Shown piece after piece: positions 38,642 through 48,063 of a stretch of DNA of 64,000 nt. The stretch is taken from positions 1-64,000 of the forward strand of contig JAEUSI010000002.1 in assembly GCA_016788375.1 (NCBI GenBank). Reading direction: 5' to 3'. Source of the stretch: Ignavibacteria bacterium. Its GTDB lineage: Bacteria; Bacteroidota; Ignavibacteria; Tepidaquicellales; Tepidaquicellaceae. The position numbers and the translations under genes are program-made. The notes beneath the pieces were generated by a model, which was not told the origin of the DNA, did no database searches, and was given only the letters and a program-made list of their open reading frames with translations. Each line of letters opens with the position of its first letter. Within the stretch, counting starts at the first letter, position 1.

Positions 38642-39781
38642 TTAACCAACTCTTACCGGCATAATCAGTTCGATGAAATTTTCATTTTCATGCTGTTCCG
38701 ACGGTGTTGTAATTGCCGCTTTGGAAGAACTGCCGAAACTGATGTTCATTTCATCGGTTTCCATCTGAGAAACCGCATCAAGCAGATACTGCGCATTGAA
38801 AGCAATAACAAACGGATTCTTGTCAAAATCAGTTGCGCCGTCACTGCCTACAAATTTGCAGTCAATGCTTTCCTCACCTTCAGATCCGATTTCAGGATTA
38901 TCCGCTTTTATCTGAATCGAATTGTTTGTAATCTCGAGCTTTACGCGCTTTGTTATGACATCAGCAAGTATCAGAGCACGTCTGAGGGAATTTGATAAAT
39001 CTGCTTTATTGATTTTTAATATTTTATCGTTGTCTTTAGGAATCACATTTTCATAACTCGGAAATGTATCATCTACCAGCTTGGAAAAAATTTCAACACC
39101 CGCAAAAGTGATTTTTAAATCATTTTCATCGAATTCAATATCGGTATTTTCATTGTTGTTTAATTTAAGAATCAGATTGCCCGTCTTAAGGGGAATAATA
39201 ATTTTTTCTTCAATCTCACTCTTGGAAGCAAAATCAGTTTTTATGATTTTTGCGAGCCTGAAACCGTCGGTAGCCACAAATTTAATTTCATTTTTATTAA
39301 CATCTAACAGAATTCCAGTCATATTTCTTCTTACTTCGTCAGTATTAACCGCATGTATGGTTTTTAAAAGACATCTCTTCATCATATGACCTTCAAGTTT
39401 CAGACTGTTCATACCGGATTTTTCTTCCGGAACAGGAAAATCCTCTGCAGGTTCGCCTCCGAGTGAATACTTGCCGTTTGAAGTTTTTATTGATATCCTG
39501 TTTTTTTCATTTACTTCAAGAGTAAGTGAAGATGATGTCAGTGTTCTGGAAATATCAAGCAGTCTTTTTGCAGGTATAGCAACTTTACCGTCCTTTTTTC
39601 CGCTGACTTCAAGCGTTGTTCTGATGAAAACTTCAAGATCAGAAGCAAGAAGCTTAAGTTCGTTCCCTGTAAGTTCAAACAATATATTGTCCAGAATCGG
39701 TAGCGGAGAGCGGGTCGGTATTACATGATTAAGTTTGGATAATGAGTCGACAAGTTTATCGCCGGTAACAGAAAATTTCAT
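38642..39781 (-). CDS. dnaN: DNA polymerase III beta sliding clamp
   Basis: A 379-residue clamp with three similar domains: start MKFSVTGDKLVDSLSKLNHVIPTRSPLPILDNILFEL, mid-region VRRNMTGILLDV and ATDGFRLA, and C terminus ENFIELIMPVRVG (the usual YLxMPMRL-type end). dnaA is not next to it; the upstream neighbour is a divergent hypothetical gene. Confidence 0.95.
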   Translation of the reverse strand: MKFSVTGDKLVDSLSKLNHVIPTRSPLPILDNILFELTGNELKLLASDLEVFIRTTLEVSGKKDGKVAIPAKRLLDISRTLTSSSLTLEVNEKNRISIKTSNGKYSLGGEPAEDFPVPEEKSGMNSLKLEGHMMKRCLLKTIHAVNTDEVRRNMTGILLDVNKNEIKFVATDGFRLAKIIKTDFASKSEIEEKIIIPLKTGNLILKLNNNENTDIEFDENDLKITFAGVEIFSKLVDDTFPSYENVIPKDNDKILKINKADLSNSLRRALILADVITKRVKLEITNNSIQIKADNPEIGSEGEESIDCKFVGSDGATDFDKNPFVIAFNAQYLLDAVSQMETDEMNISFGSSSKAAITTPSEQHENENFIELIMPVRVG

Positions 39782-39982
39782 TTTCAGTTATGTTTTTTTC
39801 TAAAATTTACTGAAAAATACATATTTAATGAACTATTTTCAATTCATGTATTTGAAAGCAAGAAGTAAAATTTCTTAAATCATGACTGTCCGTTTAAGAT
39901 TCTTATGCAAAATCACCCTGCATATTTAAATGAATTTTAAAAACAGATTTACTAAATTGAGAATAATCCAAATTTAATAAAT

Positions 39983-40474
39983 ATGCTTAAATATTATTTT
40001 CTCCTTTTTGTTTTGCTGATTTCCGGAATTTCATTTTCTCAGTCAAACAGGTGGTCTTCGATTTCATACAGTTATTCAAAAGGTCCTGTTTCGCCCGAAT
40101 ATCAGTATAATTTTGTAATTAATATAAACGAAAACAGAACTGGAAAGCTGATTTATACAAAAAATAACAAGACAAGCGAGTATGATTTTACTTTCGGAAA
40201 AAAAAGAATGAAGAAACTTAAAAAGTCACTTAAGAAAAGCAAGGTTTTTTCTGTGAGTCCGGATCAGATGAAATCCGAAAACAATCTTATGGGTGGACCG
40301 GAAAAAAACCTTCTGATAACAAAATGGCAGTCTCCTGATCTAGATGCCAGACCTGAAACTATAAGCATTCCTTCGCAGGTAAATGAAATTTATTCCGCCG
40401 GAATAGACAATCTTTATAAAGAAATTGAAAATCTTGTTCCTCCGGATATTTGGGCAAAAGCAAAAGGAGATTAA
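39983..40474 (+). CDS. exported protein of unknown function
   Basis: A 163-residue protein with a clear signal peptide (MLKYYFLLFVLLISGISFSQ). The mature part alternates strand-like segments (YNFVININENRTGKLIYTKNNK) and a lysine-rich patch KKRMKKLKKSLKKSK. I recognise no family. Divergent from dnaN and convergent with cysS. Confidence 0.65.
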   Translation: MLKYYFLLFVLLISGISFSQSNRWSSISYSYSKGPVSPEYQYNFVININENRTGKLIYTKNNKTSEYDFTFGKKRMKKLKKSLKKSKVFSVSPDQMKSENNLMGGPEKNLLITKWQSPDLDARPETISIPSQVNEIYSAGIDNLYKEIENLVPPDIWAKAKGD

Positions 40475-40502
40475 AAAAGATTTCAGAAGTAAAGTGACTC
40501 TG

Positions 40503-41906
40503 TTAAATGGTATTAATTTCGACACCTTCTTTTGTGTCTTTAATTTCGAAACCTTTACTTTTAATTAACTCCCTGATTTCATCTGCTGCTTTAAAATCCC
40601 TGCTTTTCTTGGCTTCTTTCCTTTTTTCGATAAGATCATATATTTCATCAGGAACCAGTGTTACCATTTTTTCTTCGGTTTTATCCAGTCCGAGACCGAA
40701 GATTCTGTCAAAATCCGATACAAGTATAAGCTTCTGTTTAGAGGACAAATTTTCGTCTTTAAGCATATCCCACATTACGGCAACTGCTTCCGGCATATTC
40801 AGATCATCGTTTATTTTATCTGTAAATCTGGTTTTATACTCATCAGAAAGTCCCGGATTTTCAGATTCAGACTCAGAAAAAGAGTTTTTTAAATTTGAAA
40901 TTTTATTTTTTAAGTTTTTAATACCGCTTCTGGCACCTTCAAGTGCCTCATATGAAAATTTCTGTTTTTTCCGGTAATGAGCAGTAAGCAAAAAATATCT
41001 GTAATCCATCGGTGAATATCCGTTTCCGGAAAGTGTGCTGAGAGTTATGAATTTTCCCGTGGACTTTGACATTTTTTCATTTCCAAAATCCAGAAATTCG
41101 CAGTGCAGCCAGTAGTTGACAAATTTTTCTCCGCTGCAGGCTTCAGACTGGGCAATTTCATTTGTGTGGTGAATCGGAATATGATCGATTCCTCCGCAGT
41201 GAATGTCGATATGATTACCGAGAAGTGCTTTACTCATTGCAGAGCATTCAATATGCCATCCGGGAAATCCTTTTCCCCAGGGAGATTCCCACTCCAGCTG
41301 ACGCTTTTCATTTTCCGGAGAAAATTTCCACAAAGCAAAGTCCGTTATATTTTTCTTCTCGGCAGAGAATTCAATCCTTGCGCCTTCCTTTAAGCCTTCA
41401 ATATCAAGTCTGGCGAGTTTACCGTATCCGGGAAATTTAGATGTATCAAAATAGACACCGTCGCTTGTCGGATAAGTGAATCCGTTTTTTTCGAGACAGA
41501 CAATCAGGTCAATCTGTTCCTGTATATAATCTGTAGCTTTGCAGAAAACTTCCGGTGAAATAATGTTCAGAAGTTCTGAATCTTTTTTAAAAACACCTGT
41601 ATAATATTCTGCAATTTCCATTATACTTTTTCCGAGAAGTTTTGCGCTTTTTTCCATTTTGTCTTCGCCTTCATCACTGTCTGAAACAAGATGTCCCACA
41701 TCGGTAATATTCATTATATATTTAACTTTGTACTCGTTATATGTCAGTACTCTCAGTAATAAATCTTCAAAAATAAATGTCCGGAAATTTCCTATATGCT
41801 GATAATTATAAACTGTCGGTCCGCAGCAGTACATTTTGACCTTTCCCGGTTCAATCGGGATGAAGTCTTCTTTTGTTCTTGATAAAGTATTAAAAAGTCT
41901 TAGCAT
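40503..41906 (-). CDS. cysS: cysteinyl-tRNA synthetase
   Basis: A 467-residue class I synthetase. MYCCGPTVYNYQHIGNFRTF holds a zinc cysteine and the HIGH-like motif (HIGN). GWHIECSAMS and HCGGIDHIPIHHTNEIAQSEA supply more zinc ligands. The KMSKS motif is in NEKMSKSTGKFITL. The family's usual length. Confidence 0.95.
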   Translation of the reverse strand: MLRLFNTLSRTKEDFIPIEPGKVKMYCCGPTVYNYQHIGNFRTFIFEDLLLRVLTYNEYKVKYIMNITDVGHLVSDSDEGEDKMEKSAKLLGKSIMEIAEYYTGVFKKDSELLNIISPEVFCKATDYIQEQIDLIVCLEKNGFTYPTSDGVYFDTSKFPGYGKLARLDIEGLKEGARIEFSAEKKNITDFALWKFSPENEKRQLEWESPWGKGFPGWHIECSAMSKALLGNHIDIHCGGIDHIPIHHTNEIAQSEACSGEKFVNYWLHCEFLDFGNEKMSKSTGKFITLSTLSGNGYSPMDYRYFLLTAHYRKKQKFSYEALEGARSGIKNLKNKISNLKNSFSESESENPGLSDEYKTRFTDKINDDLNMPEAVAVMWDMLKDENLSSKQKLILVSDFDRIFGLGLDKTEEKMVTLVPDEIYDLIEKRKEAKKSRDFKAADEIRELIKSKGFEIKDTKEGVEINTI

Positions 41907-41952
41907 AGTCCGTGATATTCCTGTTATTTAAAATTTTAAATAATTACAAAAC

Positions 41953-43260
41953 TCAATGTTTGACTTTAGGCTTAGGTCTTGCATTCCATAAGAACAGCAT
42001 AAGCAGCGCTCCTATTCCAGCAAATCCAATCATACTCGGACTCCAAGCCCCCCAGCCGAAATTATCCAGAAGCCAGCCGACACCGATTCCTACGGCAGCG
42101 CCTCCGAGATACTGCATTCCGTCAAACATGCCGGTGGCGGTAGCTGCAGCTCTCTGTCCGCCGAAATCCATTGAAGCGGTTCCGGAAAGCATTGAGTGAA
42201 CCATGCTTATCGCAAGAGAATTTGTAATGAATGCAACAATTACAAGAGTCACGTCATTTGCGAACCAGACAATCAGCAAAGATGAAATAATCAGTATATA
42301 TCCGATAAATGCTACCGGTGTTCTTCTTGACTGAAATACAAGATCCGATAAATAGCCGGCTATAAATGCTCCTGCAATGCCTGCAAGGACAACACCCAGA
42401 GCACCTTTCTGAAAAACTGGAGAATCAAGGGCAAGTTTCTGATATTCCTGCATATATCTGGGAAACCATTGTTCGAATCCGTGCCTTACAAAACCTGTGC
42501 AGAATTCAGCTATGGAAATTGTTATGGCAATAGGATTAGATATTACTTTTTTAAATACATATTTGAAATCAATTTTTTCTGTATCACCGCTTGTTGCATC
42601 CTGTGTATCAAGATATTCAAGTCCGGCGCTGTCAGGAGTATTTTTTACATTGAGATAAGTCAGGAAACACATTACAGCTACAATCATTGAAGGAATGAAA
42701 AACACCCATTGCCAGGGAAGCACTGTTACCGCAAACCCTCCGATTACAAAGATCAAAGCTCTTCCGCTCTGAATCATTGATCCGAAAATTGCGGAAAAAA
42801 CACCTCTTTCACTGACCTGAAACCAGCCCGCATTTACTTTAATAAGCGCAAGAGCGCTGTATGACTGGAAGTAAGCATTTAAAGCCCAAACAGTAGAGAA
42901 ATATGTAAGAAGCAAAGCACCTTTGCCAAGAAATCCCAGATAAGCGCCGAGTCCGAAGAAAAAATTAAAAACTACTGTTCCGGTTGCCCCGATCAGCATG
43001 GCTTTCCTTCCGCCGATTCTGTCAGCAATGGGACCGTTAAACATTGCAGAAAATCCGTAAATTGTAAGAGCTGCCGTGATAATTGCGCCTATTTCCGTTT
43101 TGTCCCAGCCGTATTCATCGGAAAGCGATTTATTCGCAAAGGAAAGATTATATCTTCCCATATACATTGCTGCATAAGTAAAACCAAGAGTCAGCCAGTT
43201 AATGGCTCTTCTTCTCCGGAATTCTTTTGAGTAAACCGGCCGGTCTTTTCTGTTAAACAT
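41953..43260 (-). CDS. MFS transporter, OPA (GlpT/UhpT-like) family
   Basis: A 435-residue protein with about twelve membrane helices. The N-terminal block RRAINWLTLGFTYAAMYMGRYN and the loop GPIADRIGGRKAML are the OPA-type MFS signatures (glycerol-3-phosphate or hexose-phosphate antiporters). Substrate cannot be assigned. A long cytoplasmic loop falls between helices 6 and 7, as expected. Confidence 0.85.
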   Translation of the reverse strand: MFNRKDRPVYSKEFRRRRAINWLTLGFTYAAMYMGRYNLSFANKSLSDEYGWDKTEIGAIITAALTIYGFSAMFNGPIADRIGGRKAMLIGATGTVVFNFFFGLGAYLGFLGKGALLLTYFSTVWALNAYFQSYSALALIKVNAGWFQVSERGVFSAIFGSMIQSGRALIFVIGGFAVTVLPWQWVFFIPSMIVAVMCFLTYLNVKNTPDSAGLEYLDTQDATSGDTEKIDFKYVFKKVISNPIAITISIAEFCTGFVRHGFEQWFPRYMQEYQKLALDSPVFQKGALGVVLAGIAGAFIAGYLSDLVFQSRRTPVAFIGYILIISSLLIVWFANDVTLVIVAFITNSLAISMVHSMLSGTASMDFGGQRAAATATGMFDGMQYLGGAAVGIGVGWLLDNFGWGAWSPSMIGFAGIGALLMLFLWNARPKPKVKH

Positions 43261-43404
43261 ATTTCAGAATGGGTTTTAAAAATTTCAGATAACATAGAAT
43301 TAATTATTTTCAGTTGAAAGATATAAAACGAAACAGAGATGCAAAGAATAATTATTTACAATTTATTAACATTAAAGAATAAACGGACAGAATCATAACT
43401 TTTG

Positions 43405-43839
43405 TTACAGCTCACCGATATCTTCAAACCATAAATCCGGATTCATTTCAATAAATTCATTCATTAATTTTTTGCATTCATCAAGATTCATGTTTATCAC
43501 TTCAATTCCGTGTGATTCCATAAATTCCCTTGCTCCGCTGAATGTCTCATCCTCGCCGGCAATCACTTTTTTAATTCCGAACTGAACACTTGCGCCTGCA
43601 CATAAATAACAGGGCATAAGAGTAGAGTACAGTATAGTATTACTGTAAACCCCGATTCTTCCTGCATTTCTCAGACAGTCAATCTCTGCATGTATAACAG
43701 GATTGTTTTCCTGAACTCTTTTGTTGTGTCCCCGTCCGATAATTTCATTGTTTTTTACCAGAACTGATCCTATGGGTATTCCTCCTTCGGCAAGCCCTTT
43801 TCTTGCTTCATCTATAGCTGCTGACATAAATTTATCCAT
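43405..43839 (-). CDS. nucleoside/cytosine deaminase family enzyme
   Basis: A 144-residue zinc deaminase. The HAE motif (PVIHAEIDCLRNAG) and PCYLC zinc pair (STLMPCYLCAGA) are intact. Sequence style and C terminus (DLWFEDIGEL) resemble yeast Fcy1-type cytosine deaminases more than TadA, so pyrimidine or guanine salvage is likely. tRNA-editing TadA is not excluded. Confidence 0.82.
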   Translation of the reverse strand: MDKFMSAAIDEARKGLAEGGIPIGSVLVKNNEIIGRGHNKRVQENNPVIHAEIDCLRNAGRIGVYSNTILYSTLMPCYLCAGASVQFGIKKVIAGEDETFSGAREFMESHGIEVINMNLDECKKLMNEFIEMNPDLWFEDIGEL

Positions 43840-43890
43840 GGCAGATTTATTTTTATCTAATGCTTTTTTTTAATTGTGAAAAGATTTTTC

Positions 43891-44211
43891 TTAAATGAAA
43901 TGAACTGCAAGCCATATACATACAGGCTCGCTGCTTGTATATTCCACACGGTGTTTTGTGTTTTTTGGTATATGAATATAATCGCCTTCATTAAGTTCAC
44001 GGACATCTTCATTAAGCAGTCTTATTCCTGCTTTACCCCTGATTAAAACCACCCATTCGGATTTTTCCTGCTGAAGCCACTGATTATCGGGTGTTCTCTG
44101 TCCTGTTGAAATAATTTTCTCAATCAGAATGTCCTCGTTCTGAAACAAAGAATGAAATGTTTCGAAGTCTTTACGCAGAATTTCCGGAAGGCTGTATATA
44201 TTTTCATTCAT
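43891..44211 (-). CDS. small cupin-domain protein
   Basis: A 106-residue single-domain cupin: GDYIHIPKNTKHRVEYTS is the second cupin motif, with its metal-binding histidine. The first motif is degenerate (EWVVLIRGKAGIRL). Function unknown; could be a binding protein or isomerase. Confidence 0.75.
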   Translation of the reverse strand: MNENIYSLPEILRKDFETFHSLFQNEDILIEKIISTGQRTPDNQWLQQEKSEWVVLIRGKAGIRLLNEDVRELNEGDYIHIPKNTKHRVEYTSSEPVCIWLAVHFI

Positions 44212-44218
44212 AAACTGT

Positions 44219-44260
44219 AAAACCCGGCACCGGAATTTATATCCGCGGAATACCGGGTTT
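44219..44260 (-). terminator. terminator-like hairpin after hydroxylase gene
   Basis: AAACCCGG near 44220-44227 and CCGGGTTT at 44253-44260 pair with an inner CCGG/CCGCGG region. It lies downstream of the fatty-acid hydroxylase gene on the minus strand. A smaller hairpin (CCTGC/GCAGG, 44286-44299) precedes it. Confidence 0.5.
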
Positions 44261-44304
44261 GAAAAATTTAAAAATACTGTTTTTCCTGCAGCGGCAGGAT
44301 TTTA

Positions 44305-44928
44305 TTAACTCTTCTTTTCTTTCACATGATCCGGGACTGTGCCGAAAATGTAATCCCATAAAGGATTGCTGACACCGTATGCTGTGTCTTCGTCTCCGTA
44401 ATGATGCTTCAGATGATAGGTCTTAAGAAACTTTCCGATTTTTCCTTCCATCTTGAAATGATGAGTTGCATAGTGAATTGAATCATATGATACATATCCA
44501 ACTACGAAACCGGAGAAAATATTCAGATAATAAGCACCGAATAAGACTTTAAATGCCAGAAAGAAAAGTGTTGCAAGAGGTATGCTCACAAGCAAAGGCA
44601 TTACAAGACGGGTCGCATCCCGCGGATAATCGTGATGAATTCCGTGAACAAGAAAATGTATGCGTTTCCCTCTTTCGGATTTCGGATGATAATGAAATGC
44701 CCATCTGTGAATTACATATTCCATAAGCGTCCAGAGAAATATTCCTGCAATTAAAAAAAACACTCCCTGTAAAACTCCGATTTCTGCTGCTCCGAAATAA
44801 AATGTAACTAATATTACCGGAATAAATACAACCAGGGGTGTTGCAGGATGTATATGAGAAAAATATTCAAGTACAGGATTCTCAAACAATCTTATGGTCT
44901 CGTTTTTATTTGATACGAATTTACCCAT
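44305..44928 (-). CDS. fatty acid hydroxylase-family membrane enzyme
   Basis: A 207-residue di-iron membrane enzyme. Histidine boxes are HRWAFHYHP, HGIHHDYPRD, HYATHH and HLKHHYGDE, as in fatty acid 2-hydroxylases (Scs7-like) and carotenoid hydroxylases. Four membrane helices can be placed. It probably hydroxylates a membrane lipid acyl chain, as in sphingolipid-type 2-hydroxylation. The substrate is unproven. Confidence 0.82.
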   Translation of the reverse strand: MGKFVSNKNETIRLFENPVLEYFSHIHPATPLVVFIPVILVTFYFGAAEIGVLQGVFFLIAGIFLWTLMEYVIHRWAFHYHPKSERGKRIHFLVHGIHHDYPRDATRLVMPLLVSIPLATLFFLAFKVLFGAYYLNIFSGFVVGYVSYDSIHYATHHFKMEGKIGKFLKTYHLKHHYGDEDTAYGVSNPLWDYIFGTVPDHVKEKKS

Positions 44929-45001
44929 TTATTAATAGTTTTTTTGATTGTGCAAATTTATATAAAAATCAGGCTTTATAAAATGCAGATATTTAAAAAA
45001 G

Positions 45002-45367
45002 TTATTTGCCTGATTTCAGCAAATCTCTTATTTCTGCAAGCAGTTCCTGGTCTTTTGTGATTTCCGGAAGCACTTCTTCCTTTTTTCGTGTTTTATTCAT
45101 TGCCTTTATGAAAAGGAATAATGTAAATCCGATAAATAAAAATACAATTACAGACTGAATGAATTTCCCGTACAATACATTTGCTTTCCCTATTGTAACG
45201 GTAAGTCCGCTGAAATCCAGACCGCCTAAAATAATTCCAAGCAAAGGCATTAGCATATCTGCAACAATTGAATTTACTATTGCTCCGAATGCTCCGCCGA
45301 TTATTACTCCGACTGCAAGGTCTATTGCATTTCCGTGAGAAATGAACTCTTTGAATTCTTTATACAA
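45002..45367 (-). CDS. mscL: large-conductance mechanosensitive channel
   Basis: A 121-residue channel subunit. [40 protein letters not shown] is the first-helix signature of MscL, and the second helix and charged C-terminal bundle ([17 protein letters not shown]) follow. It opens under membrane tension to release solutes in osmotic downshock. Confidence 0.95.
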   Translation of the reverse strand: MYKEFKEFISHGNAIDLAVGVIIGGAFGAIVNSIVADMLMPLLGIILGGLDFSGLTVTIGKANVLYGKFIQSVIVFLFIGFTLFLFIKAMNKTRKKEEVLPEITKDQELLAEIRDLLKSGK

Positions 45368-45421
45368 ATTTTTTTTAATTTAAATTAATTAATCTTGATT
45401 GAAAATAATACTAAACTGTAA

Positions 45422-46342
45422 CTAAAAAAAGTCAGCTATGTTAAGTAAAAGACCGTATCTGAGTCCTTTTGTGGAAACAGTAACAGAAGTGAAATTAAAA
45501 TGTTCCATCACAGTTCTGAGAATCAATGCACCGCTCAGTATAATATCGCTTCTTCCTTTCATGTATTCACCGAGAGCAGCGATTTTGTCTTCCTGCATTA
45601 CGGAAAGATTGTCAAGAATTGTTCCGATTTCATCAATACTGATTTTATCCTTATGGATTACATTTTCGTCAAACCTGCAGAGTTTATTTTTTATTGCCGA
45701 AAGTGTTGTCATTGTGCCTGCGACTCCCGCTAACTCATAAACTCTTTCGTTGTAAAATGAAAAACTTTTCAGTTTGTTTACAATAAATTCTTCAGCTCTT
45801 TTAATCCCGGATTGAATATCATTTCCGCTCAGAAAATTTTCGCGAAGTCTTACCGAACCTATTTCAAAGCTTGTATTAATGAACTTCGATTTATTCATAT
45901 AACTGAATTCAGTGCTTCCGCCTCCTATATCAAGCACACAGTAACGGGATTCCGGCAGGTCAAATAAAGCTCCTCTGTATCCGTAATAAGCTTCGTCATT
46001 TCCCGAAATCACTCTGATTTGTACACCAGTTTCGCGATAAATGAAATCAATAAATTCCTTACTGTTTGATGCTGTTCTCAGAGCTGAAGTTCCGAATGCA
46101 AAAATTTTTCCGGAGCCGTAATTTTTTGAAATCGAAACATATTCTCTGAAGATTTTACCAGAAGCGGAAAATTTATCATCATCAATTTTACCTGTTCTGA
46201 ATAAATTCTGACCTATTCTCGGAATTTCCTGAGCCTCGAATAGTTTTGAAATTTTATCACCGCTTAAGGATGCGATGAGCAAAAGGCATGTGTTTGTACC
46301 GAGATCAATTACAGAATAAATATTATCAGATTCTGACGGCAT
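45422..46342 (-). CDS. Ppx/GppA-family phosphatase
   Basis: A 306-residue protein of the exopolyphosphatase/pppGpp phosphatase family. VIDLGTNTCLLLIAS is the first phosphate loop, VLDIGGGSTEF the second, and GVAGTMTTLSAI the adenosine-type motif. It has only the two-domain actin-like core without the C-terminal extension of GppA, so either polyphosphate or pppGpp is possible. It overlaps prmA by 17 bases. Confidence 0.88.
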   Translation of the reverse strand: MPSESDNIYSVIDLGTNTCLLLIASLSGDKISKLFEAQEIPRIGQNLFRTGKIDDDKFSASGKIFREYVSISKNYGSGKIFAFGTSALRTASNSKEFIDFIYRETGVQIRVISGNDEAYYGYRGALFDLPESRYCVLDIGGGSTEFSYMNKSKFINTSFEIGSVRLRENFLSGNDIQSGIKRAEEFIVNKLKSFSFYNERVYELAGVAGTMTTLSAIKNKLCRFDENVIHKDKISIDEIGTILDNLSVMQEDKIAALGEYMKGRSDIILSGALILRTVMEHFNFTSVTVSTKGLRYGLLLNIADFF

Positions 46343-47177
46343 AAATCCCGATCCATTCGGATTTGATTTGAATATCTTCTACGTTGAAATCATTAAGAAT
46401 CAGCAGTTCAAGTATTTCCTGATCTTCTGAACTGAGAATGCCTGAAATGAAAAGTTTTCCTCTTGATTTTATTTTATTAATTATATGTTCAAAATTTTCC
46501 GTTATTACGCTCCGGATAATGTTTGCGCAGATTATATCAAATGACTCTTCATCAATTTCAGAAATTCCGGATTTATGAAGCTTCACTCTGTCTTTTACTT
46601 CATTTCTCCTGAAACATTCTTCTGCATTTTCTATTGAATCAGTGTCAATGTCAATTGCAACGGCATTTTTTACTCCGAGCTTCAGACCTGCAATCGTAAG
46701 CACTCCTGTACCGCATCCGAAATCAAGAAGTTTTGATTCTTCTCCCGTAATGTAATCGCACATTAACTCAAGCATCAGCTGAGTTGTTTCATTGTGACCT
46801 GTTCCGAACGACATCTTAGGATCTATTTCAATTAAAATTTTATCTCCGGGGTTTTCGAGCTTATCTTTTTTCCAGGAAGGATAAACAATTAATCTGTCCT
46901 TAATGTAAACCGGCTCTATTGAATTTTCCCATTCATCATTCCAGTTTTTACCTTCCGATTCAACAATTTCAAAATCTTTTTTCCTGATAATCCTGTCTTC
47001 AATAAGAGAATCCCTGAGTGAATGAATGTTTTCTGTTTCGGAAATATCAAAATATAATTTCAGAAATCCTTCTTCTTCAAGTATGTGATCTATACCGTCA
47101 AAATACAGGGCATTATACAGCTTTTCATAATTATCTTTATTGAATTTAATATTTACTTCATAAAATTTTTTATCCAT
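46326..47177 (-). CDS. prmA: ribosomal protein L11 methyltransferase
   Basis: A 283-residue SAM methyltransferase when started at MDKKFYEV (47177). AAAGGAG at 47184-47190 precedes this ATG at good spacing. The frame extends to 47201, but that start would lie inside folD with no ribosome site. The SAM loop is LLDFGCGTGVLTIAGLKLG and the N-terminal domain has the L11-binding fold. The start overlaps the folD end by eight bases, and the gene ends within the ppx/gppA start, so the set is translationally coupled. Confidence 0.9.
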   Translation of the reverse strand: MDKKFYEVNIKFNKDNYEKLYNALYFDGIDHILEEEGFLKLYFDISETENIHSLRDSLIEDRIIRKKDFEIVESEGKNWNDEWENSIEPVYIKDRLIVYPSWKKDKLENPGDKILIEIDPKMSFGTGHNETTQLMLELMCDYITGEESKLLDFGCGTGVLTIAGLKLGVKNAVAIDIDTDSIENAEECFRRNEVKDRVKLHKSGISEIDEESFDIICANIIRSVITENFEHIINKIKSRGKLFISGILSSEDQEILELLILNDFNVEDIQIKSEWIGIYAVRI

Positions 47178-48051
47178 ATATAACTCCTTTAGCAGAATCA
47201 AGAGTGTTTTTCATAAGCATTGCAATTGTCATCGGACCGACTCCTCCCGGAACAGGTGTGATAAGTCTGCATTTTTCATAACAGTCTTCAAAATCAACAT
47301 CACCTGTTAATTTATAGCCGGATTTTGAACCCGGGTTTTCTGTTCTGTTGATTCCGACATCTATAATTACACTGCCTTCTTTAATAAAATCTCTTTTTAC
47401 AAATCCCGCTTTACCTATTGCCGCTATTACAATATCAGCTCCGGAAATATGCTGTTTTATATTAACAGTTTTACTGTGACAGACTGTAACCGTAGAATTA
47501 AATTCTTTTCTCATGAGCAGATTTGCAACGGGTTTACCGACAATATTGCTTCTTCCGATTACAACGACATTCTTTCCTTCTGTTTTAACATTGCTCCTTT
47601 TCAGCAGTTCAACGATTCCGTATGGTGTGCACGGTATAAAGCACTTTTCACCTGTCATCATCCTCCCTGCATTTACAGGGTGAAATCCGTCAACATCTTT
47701 TGTGTAATCTATTGTTTCTATAATCTTCTGTTCGTTTATATGCCCAGGCAGCGGCAGCTGAACAAGTATTCCGTGAATCCTGCTGTTTTGGTTAAAGTCT
47801 TTAATCAGTCCGATTATGGATTCTTCTGATGCATTTTCCGGCAGTCTTTCTGTAACGGAATAGAAACCGAGTTCTTCACAGGCTTTTCCTTTGTTTCTGA
47901 CATAAACTACAGATGCAGGGTTTTCTCCAGCAAGTATAAATGCAAGTCCCGGAACAATTCCTTTCCCTGATTTTAATATTTCTGTTTCGGATTTAATTTC
48001 GGATTTTATTCCGGATGAAATAGATTTACCGTCAATTATTTTGTCAAGCAT
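47170..48051 (-). CDS. folD: methylenetetrahydrofolate dehydrogenase/cyclohydrolase
   Basis: A 293-residue bifunctional enzyme. YVRNKGKACEELGF holds the YxxxK catalytic pair. GILVQLPLPGHI and VVIGRSNIVGKPVANLL are the family signatures, with C-terminal TPVPGGVGPMTIAMLMKNT. It interconverts methylene-, methenyl- and formyl-tetrahydrofolate. It lies 12 bases after carA. Confidence 0.95.
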   Translation of the reverse strand: MLDKIIDGKSISSGIKSEIKSETEILKSGKGIVPGLAFILAGENPASVVYVRNKGKACEELGFYSVTERLPENASEESIIGLIKDFNQNSRIHGILVQLPLPGHINEQKIIETIDYTKDVDGFHPVNAGRMMTGEKCFIPCTPYGIVELLKRSNVKTEGKNVVVIGRSNIVGKPVANLLMRKEFNSTVTVCHSKTVNIKQHISGADIVIAAIGKAGFVKRDFIKEGSVIIDVGINRTENPGSKSGYKLTGDVDFEDCYEKCRLITPVPGGVGPMTIAMLMKNTLDSAKGVIYG

Positions 48052-48063
48052 GATATTTGAAGC

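Noticed and set aside
39782-39982. Replication origin beside dnaN
   Set aside because: I find no TTATCCACA-like DnaA boxes or AT-rich 13-mer series, and dnaA is not adjacent.
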